Below are positions 57,881 through 64,000 of a DNA stretch of 64,000 nt, piece after piece. Each line of letters begins with the position of its first letter. Positions within the stretch are counted from its first letter, which is position 1. The translations under genes were made by a program, and so were the position numbers. Under the pieces are notes generated by a model. That model was given only the letters and a program-made list of their open reading frames with translations, had not been told where the DNA came from and did no database searches. The DNA is from Ceriagrion tenellum (taxonomy: Eukaryota > Arthropoda > Insecta > Odonata > Coenagrionidae): NCBI GenBank assembly GCA_963169105.1, contig OY720642.1:15556965-15620964 (forward strand). Reading direction: 5' to 3'.

Positions 57881-58365
57881 ACCGTATTTCACCGCATAAT
57901 TGTTGCAGATTTTATGCCAATTTTTTTTCGATAAAAAGTAGGGTGCGGCCATTATGAGGGGAAATTAAAAAATTACAATTGCGCTGGTATTGTTCAAGGA
58001 AACGTTTTTATTTTACTTATAATGATCTTTCCACAATACGTCGAAGTTTATTGCAGACAAATTTCAATGCGTTAGTACAGTTATTTAATTGAAAACGTTA
58101 ATAGATAAAAATTGAAAATTCATAAGACAAAAGTGTGCCCAAATAGCCCCGGTCTCCCCTACTCCGTATTTGTGCATGGCAGGTAGAAATTTATGTCAGG
58201 CAGAGTGCAAAATTAGACAAATTTTTCCTTTTACAGCGAGTGTCGTGACGAGCAGAATTAACATGCGACGATCATGCGATAAAAAGTTGTGAACCAATTT
58301 TTGGACTGAAAAAGTAAGGTGCGACGGATTATGCGATGGCTACGATTATGCGGTGAAATACGGTA
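57881..58365. mobile_element. MITE with ccgtatttcaccgcataat inverted repeats
   Basis: The left end ccgtatttcaccgcataat and the right end attatgcggtgaaatacgg are perfect 19-base inverted repeats. Both are flanked by ta, consistent with a TA target-site duplication. Subterminal sequences are also related in inverted orientation (aaaagtagggtgcgg on the left, aaaagtaaggtgcgac on the right side). The 450-base centre has no transposase frame. Perfect ends suggest a fairly young copy. TA targets fit a Tc1/mariner- or pogo-type source, but that is inference. Confidence 0.85.
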
Positions 58366-60389
58366 CTTTTGTTGGACCGGTTTTTCTGCCTATCAACCTT
58401 CAGCGTGCAGTGTGGTATTCAGCCAAACAAACAGTTGGCGAAGGGTAGAGGAACGCGGGTGGTGTGTCATGTGTTGATATTGCTCCCAGCCAGAGCCCAA
58501 TTTGGACATCTGGAACGGCCACGGCCAAAATGTCGTGCGCCTACCCCCGTACGTATTGATCGAGAACGGAGATGAGGTGGGCCGCTGATAGCTGTCCTAT
58601 ATGGAAATGCGATGCAATATAAAATTTTAAATGGCAAGAGTTTTGCGTGATAATGTTTTGACGGGGAATTCTGAAAAAAAATGTTTCAATATTGAACTCA
58701 CATTCAAATTTAAGTGAATTTTTAAATAAAATTCAATTTTAGCATCAAAATAAATTTCAGAATACGTGAAAAGAAGGGAAAAATCAGCGATTCAAAAGAC
58801 GCTACTCGTAATCAACAGAGAAAATGCTTTGGATCCATCTGTCTCGGTAATACCTCTTTTCAAGGTGCACTCGCGAACGTCAAAGGGAATATAGAATCTG
58901 GATGGAATCGAGAGTGTTTCTGCTGAAGCTTTAGAGCCCTCTGGGTAATTCACAGAAACATTGGCTTAACTTGTTCTTCACATCAGACGGAGTGGAGGAA
59001 AATTGCTCACGAAAGCAGGGATGACAGAAAAAGTTTGACGCACAGTGTAACAATAACAAAATTTCAAATATCATTTTTAAAGGCTGAGATCAATTAGTAT
59101 AAATTTTATTTTCTCTCAGAGATCCATGAAATCATTTGTATTAGCAACTGATAAACTAATGCTGATGACCTGTGATTGTCAAACATGTTGAAAAACTTTC
59201 TTTTTATTGAAGAGTCTACGTCATCGGCGAAAAGAAGAAATTCTTATCATGATGCATATATGATGATTAAGATCATTGCAAGTACAGTCTCAAAAGATAA
59301 TTCATCAAGGAATTATACGAATGTTTTAAATATTCACATAAAATAACAATTCCAGTGATCCACGCTAGACTCAAGATGCGGCACGGAAACTATTCTTGCA
59401 ACACAATTTAAGATGACTACTGAGGCTCAAATAAGATTTTCTCTTCTCAAAAAGTGCTCTAATTTATTTCATCAACACTAAGAAGTTTTCCTACATCGGT
59501 TAATGAAATGAATTCCACTATTTCTCCAACTAAATTGGAGAATAATTCATAATATTTCTGCTATTTGGCTTTGTGAGAGGGAAATACATTTTTTTAATCA
59601 AATAACATAAATAGGAGCAAATTCAACCCATGGAATAATATCATGCGAAGTTTTTCCTTCAAGTTCGACCTCTCGACTTCACAAAAGAGACACTGTGTAT
59701 GATGTCGTCTCTTCCCTTCGCTCTCAGCTCTTCTCTCACCTTCCACCTGCTTGGGCTTCGAACCTTTCTTTATCCTAATCTTCTCACCAGCCCTTCTCTC
59801 TCAAGTTCCCTCTTTTCCTCATATTGGCCTCCTCCACCATTACTATGTCACCTTGCCAACGACCTCGAAGGAATGACGTCATATCCTTCCTGGCACAGTC
59901 GCTGCCTCTTTAATCACGTTGACGTCGACAAGATTATCCGTCAAAGAATCTCTTTGCTTTCACTGCCTGGTTATCCGATAATTCAACCCTATACAAAGCT
60001 TTTTTCTCATTCTATTCTAATATATTTTTGATGATTTCGACCGATCATTCGAGGATTGACTAGTTTTTTTATTTCCATTGGACGCATCATTTGTATTCAC
60101 TTATTTACAACTTCGGTCTGAATTCTCGTAATTATTCCATGAAGACTAACCAAATGAAGACACCCAGTCACTTACTTTATGCAGTTCAATCACAGGCAAT
60201 TTATTATATAAAACAGATTTATGTGATAGGCAATATGTGAGGAAGTCTTATATAGAGTTTTCCTGGCACTTTAAATAAATGTAATAAAAAGCATACCCAA
60301 GCTTGTAAATAAAAAATACTGTTAAAGATACTCTTCTGTTAGGTAAAGACTTCTGATGCCAACGTGAGGTTTCAGTAGAGATATTTATC
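58366..60389. other. Unassigned DNA
   Basis: A 68-codon frame (58369-58575) lies in a GC-richer patch, and a 110-codon frame (59699-60031) starts in a pyrimidine-rich patch; neither has a motif. Nothing else seen. Confidence 0.5.
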
Positions 60390-60571
60390 TTCACTATCCC
60401 AAATACAAATACAACACAATGGACCAATTTACGTCGAGTGAATAACAGTAATAAAGGACGAGACACAAACACCCATGTCCTGAGCAGATAATATTCCACC
60501 CAGGCGGAACTCAAACCCGCGACCCTCGGGTTAGCAGGCGAAGACTTTACCCCGCCGCCACCGGGGCCGAC
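60390..60571 (-). mobile_element. tRNA-derived SINE, second family
   Basis: On the minus strand the head reads cggccccggtggcggcgggg followed by taaagtcttcgcctgctaac, giving an A-box-like segment. Next is gggtttgagttccgcc, a slightly mutated B box, so 60498-60570 is tRNA-sized and tRNA-like. The body continues ggtggaatattatctgctca and ggacatgggtgtttgtgtct, then an AT-rich 3' part. The 3' end and target-site duplication are not clear, so the left boundary is approximate. The 162-codon minus-strand open frame (60248-60736) that spans it reads straight through the SINE and should not be taken as a gene. Confidence 0.7.
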
Positions 60572-63500
60572 GATATATGGAAACGCCAACTGTGTTTTGC
60601 TGACGGAAAGCAAATTTTGCACAATAGTTAAAATTGTCTTCAAACATTTGGATAGCGAAACCATTGAGGGAAAAACGTTGTATATTATTGGATCAGGGGA
60701 AATTTGTTCGAGGGAATTGCTATCACAAAATATCATCTTCTGAGTAAACTAATACATTTAATTAATTTTTATCCTCACGGATGCCACTAGTACAAGATAT
60801 TTCATCATCTTGTTTAGCTATAGCTTGTGATGCGGTACTTAACTCATGTTGATTGTCCCTCTGCTCTCGGGCTATTGTAGGCATACTGGATCGCCTTTAT
60901 GCTTCAATAAGACTTAAGTTCCTAGATGGTAATGTCTTTTATGTCAATTCTTTACCGGGGCATGTAAAAATAATGAATCTTTTATTTGACAGGAGCTGTA
61001 AAATGTTTCAATAGTGTCGCATTGGCAGTTCTACACTGGTTAAAATAAAACGAGGAACATAGCAGGATATTAGGTTTCATTTCACCGTTTGTTTTGGCAG
61101 ATTTTAAGAGGACCACGACTATGCTTTTTCACGTAATAGTCCAGATAGGCAATACATTACCACTTTCATGCGTGATATCAACATCAAAGTTTTATTACAA
61201 TCCAATTTTCTCCGTCGGAAAAGAAGTACGATAATGACAGACCCCTGTCAGCAGAAGTCACCATGCGTGACTTGTTCTCAACACTCCAGTTAAATTAGTC
61301 AATATTTATCAAAGGCGTGGCCACTTCGCCTCGTCTGTGTGCACAGTCAGAACCTAGAGATGTGAATGCGAGGCAGTATTATGTCCTAAATATGTGTTTA
61401 TGTGAAATGATTGGCATTTGATAGAGCGAGTTGATACATTTGCTCTTGGTAGACTCAACTCTGATTAAACTATGGCCATCAGTTGACCTTCTGTCATGAT
61501 AACGATTTCGGTACAAAGGAAAACTTTGATAGGAAAGAACAGTTGGCATAATATTATGACGTCTTTCGGTTGAGACAAGAAATTCTGCGACCCCGAGGCG
61601 CTTGTCGTTGCCATAGGCGACCAATGGCGGCCGGGGAGCGCTGACGCAGATCTCTTTACATCCATCTTCCTCCGCACGACATAACCCTCCCTGGAAAGGT
61701 CTCCTTGAGAACAAGTAATCTCATTAGTCAGCCCACACCCTTAAATATAAACCACTCTACTTTAACTCATTTCCCATCCTGTTTGACATGACTATGTCTT
61801 TAAAGTAGTATAAGCGACATATTATTTTATCTTGAACCATTGAATTTGGCCTCATTTTAAAGAAAAATATCTCACCTAGAGAAAGATACCAAAACAAAAA
61901 TAAAAGTTGTTTTCCACAGGATACGGTAAGCGTGTGCGCTTCAGAGAGACTTAGTTAAAAAATCAACATAAGAGATTTAGCATAAAAGTCACCATGAATT
62001 ACTTAAACGAGATAAATTATTACAACTTATCTTAAACAAATTTAATTAACTTATGTTTCCGGCAGTTGTCGAAAAAAAAGTTTTGTATATAAGATTTGAA
62101 AAATATTGCCACAATGTATAGCTAAGTAAATGTCTATTTAATTTCTTTACGAAAAGTTACGAAAAACAGCTTGAATGTAAATGTTTTTTCCCTTAAAAAA
62201 AATCTGAGGAAATATTTTTTTACAGAGTAAGTCCACTGATTTTATTGAATAATTAATATTCATCTCCAACGGTCGTTCCGGGAACGGTTTCGCAAGCTAA
62301 GGTTTGCGAATGGTCTTTACTCGTAATCACCAAGTCTCTCCTGCAAAAATCCTCAGCTTTCCTTAAAAAAATGCATAATTCACGTTTGCTATGGGGTGTT
62401 GTTTGATCGGTTCGAGAAACGTAATTAAGCAGTCACTTACAGTACAATAACGAACGAATCGAGTGAGTTGGAGTTTATGAACGGTTTGGTCAGTTTTTAC
62501 CATTCAGATGGATAACTTAATTGACTGTTATGCTGGTTATTCCGTCTCCAAGCACCATATTATACTCAATTAACAAAGGTTTGGCGACACAGAATTCGAA
62601 CGATAAGGCCGCGTGAAATTTTTAAAAGTGCCTCTAGCAAACCAAAACCTCAAACTCTCCGTGATTGATTCCACGTGCCTACAATGTTACGCAACCGAGA
62701 TTATTTTGAATGGTTCAAACATAACCCCACACATTCAGCTCGTCGTCGAATGTCGTGTAGTTTCTCGTGAGTTGATATTTACGGCTACATGAATATTTTA
62801 TCTTTTCATCCACCTCCGCACCGTATACAATCCTTTTTCTGTTATATTCTGTAATCAAACTATTAACTTTCTATACTTCCACCATACATACTCCTTTGCA
62901 TACCTTCAAATGGCACCTTATTTATTTTATCAATACCTTTTCTAAAGAACGGGGAGTAATGAATGTCCATATAATTGATTATGATGAGAAGCAGTTTCGT
63001 GGTTAAGTTGGGATTCTGGAGCGAAAAAACTAGAAAATTATTCGACGGCTGAATTCGACCATGCTTTTTTTTATAAAGCTTACTTTTGAAGCTTTGAATA
63101 ATGTGTCTCAATACCAATCCAGGGCCTTGAAAAATGCCAAAAATATGCGTAAGAGACATTTTCAGTGGTTTGCTTGGTATGGTTTTTGAATGCATCATTC
63201 AGCCACTCCTCAGATTATGTTATCAGAGGCTAACGATGGAAGCAGAATTGAATAAATGCAATCCCACATAATTTTTATCATTAATTTCCCCAATTAATAT
63301 TCCAAAAAATGTTAAGTAATTTCCGAAGGCATAGGCTACAGCCATTCGGGACTGCTGGTTGCAGTAAATATGCCAACAAATGGGATTTTGATGGTAGGGA
63401 AACGGCAGAAATACGGAGAGATATGGAGAAAATAAAAAGACAAACTTCAGTATTTTTGGAGTAGGCCATTATCACCATCCACGGACCATTAATGAGCTCG
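60572..63500. other. Unassigned DNA
   Basis: A 111-codon minus-strand frame at 61379-61714 has balanced composition (segments GGLCRAEEDGCKEICVSAPR and RLGVAEFLVSTERR) but no family I recognise. A second 111-codon frame (62863-63198, minus) is also unassigned. A small hairpin, tcgcaa...ttgcga, lies near 62290-62310. Confidence 0.45.
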
Positions 63501-64000
63501 TAGCTCAAAAGAAGTTCTGGAATGCGAAGGAATCAGGCGAGGCCCTTTGCACCCCCGCAAGGAGGCAGCTTCGAGGAGGAAACGGCCGTGTTGACTAGGC
63601 GAGGCCGGAAAGATTGCTCGTTCTCCGTGGGGCAATGTTTTCGCGATGACTCGAAGGAAAGCGAGGGATGGCGGAGATGTCTCGACAAGTCAAAAAGATT
63701 TATGCCTTCCTCCTTTGCTCACTCTTGAATTATTCTTTTCACATCCGATGACACTTTCAAAACGTGTCGCGTCACGAACTTCGCGAGCTCCGCCCGTGAG
63801 CACGATTCAAACATTCCTTGGCTTCGGAAAACTTCCTGACGTTGTTACTGCGAACATGGTGAAAATTGATGAAGATGATGGGTGAAACGGGGAGGAGGAT
63901 GGGTGAAAAATGACGATCGATGAGCGCAATTGATGGGTGAGCAGACATGGAAGGCGCCCGCTGGAGGGGAGGGTCCCGCGGAGAGGGGTATGGAGTGAGG
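63501..64000. other. GC-richer end of window
   Basis: The last 500 bases are more GC- and CpG-rich (gcgaggccctttgcaccccc, gcgtcacgaacttcgcgagc). They carry overlapping plus-strand frames of 68 and 79 codons without motifs. It may be the edge of a CpG-rich regulatory region or a first exon continuing beyond the window. Confidence 0.4.

Noticed and set aside
60498..60570. Possible tRNA gene of correct length
   Set aside because: Stems do not pair properly, the B box is mutated, and it is followed by a SINE body.
60248..60736. 162-codon minus-strand open frame
   Set aside because: It reads through a tRNA-derived SINE and AT-rich flanks; the sequence is explained by the repeat.

Overview
The window looks like non-coding, transposon-rich DNA from an animal nuclear genome, most likely an arthropod. 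It is AT-rich with scattered GC-rich patches. No open frame exceeds about 175 codons in 64 kb. Everything recognisable is eukaryotic repeat: non-LTR retrotransposon (LINE) 3' ends, a Penelope-like remnant, tRNA-derived SINEs, a probable solo LTR, and small DNA transposons or MITEs. I found no rRNA, no functional tRNA, no CRISPR array and no host protein-coding exon I can defend. The species cannot be named from sequence alone.

Layout. 0-10 kb: a MITE with CAGGGTGGC ends (1.25-1.90 kb), a decayed Penelope-like GIY-YIG endonuclease (6.1-6.3 kb, minus), a LINE 3' end (7.1-7.4 kb, plus) and a perfect-loop hairpin (9.2 kb). 10-20 kb: a CR1/L2-like LINE tail (11.8-12.25 kb, minus), a GC-rich patch, a Jockey/CR1-like LINE piece with an unbroken 113-codon frame (13.95-14.29 kb, plus), and a solo LTR with a 5-bp target-site duplication (17.9-18.5 kb). 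20-33 kb: a hAT-like non-autonomous element (19.75-20.07 kb) and five LINE fragments on both strands. 33-41 kb: mostly unassigned, with a GC-rich patch, a TATA-containing segment and a small pogo/Tigger-like MITE (38.8 kb).

41-55 kb is the densest part. Three fragments of one LINE family lie at 41.9 kb (plus), 44.2 kb (minus) and 46.3 kb (plus). Two fragments of a second family lie at 46.7 kb (minus) and 53.8 kb (plus). Two copies of one tRNA-derived SINE lie side by side at 43.0 and 43.5 kb, the first with a near-perfect 13-bp target-site duplication. Two inverted-repeat hairpins sit at 49.5 and 53.0 kb. 55-64 kb: a polypyrimidine/polypurine fold-back (57.6 kb), a 485-bp MITE with TA-flanked inverted repeats (57.9 kb), a second type of tRNA-derived SINE (60.4 kb) and a GC-rich end.

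No genes act together here. The common thread is repeated insertion and decay of transposable elements. The closest thing to an unexplained system is a small set of hairpins of the form CCTGANGA...(GAAAC) at 28.8, 37.1, 42.4, 45.7 and 55.0 kb. They recall the conserved hammerhead strands found in Penelope-like elements, but several lack key bases, and two fold in a way that conflicts with a working ribozyme.
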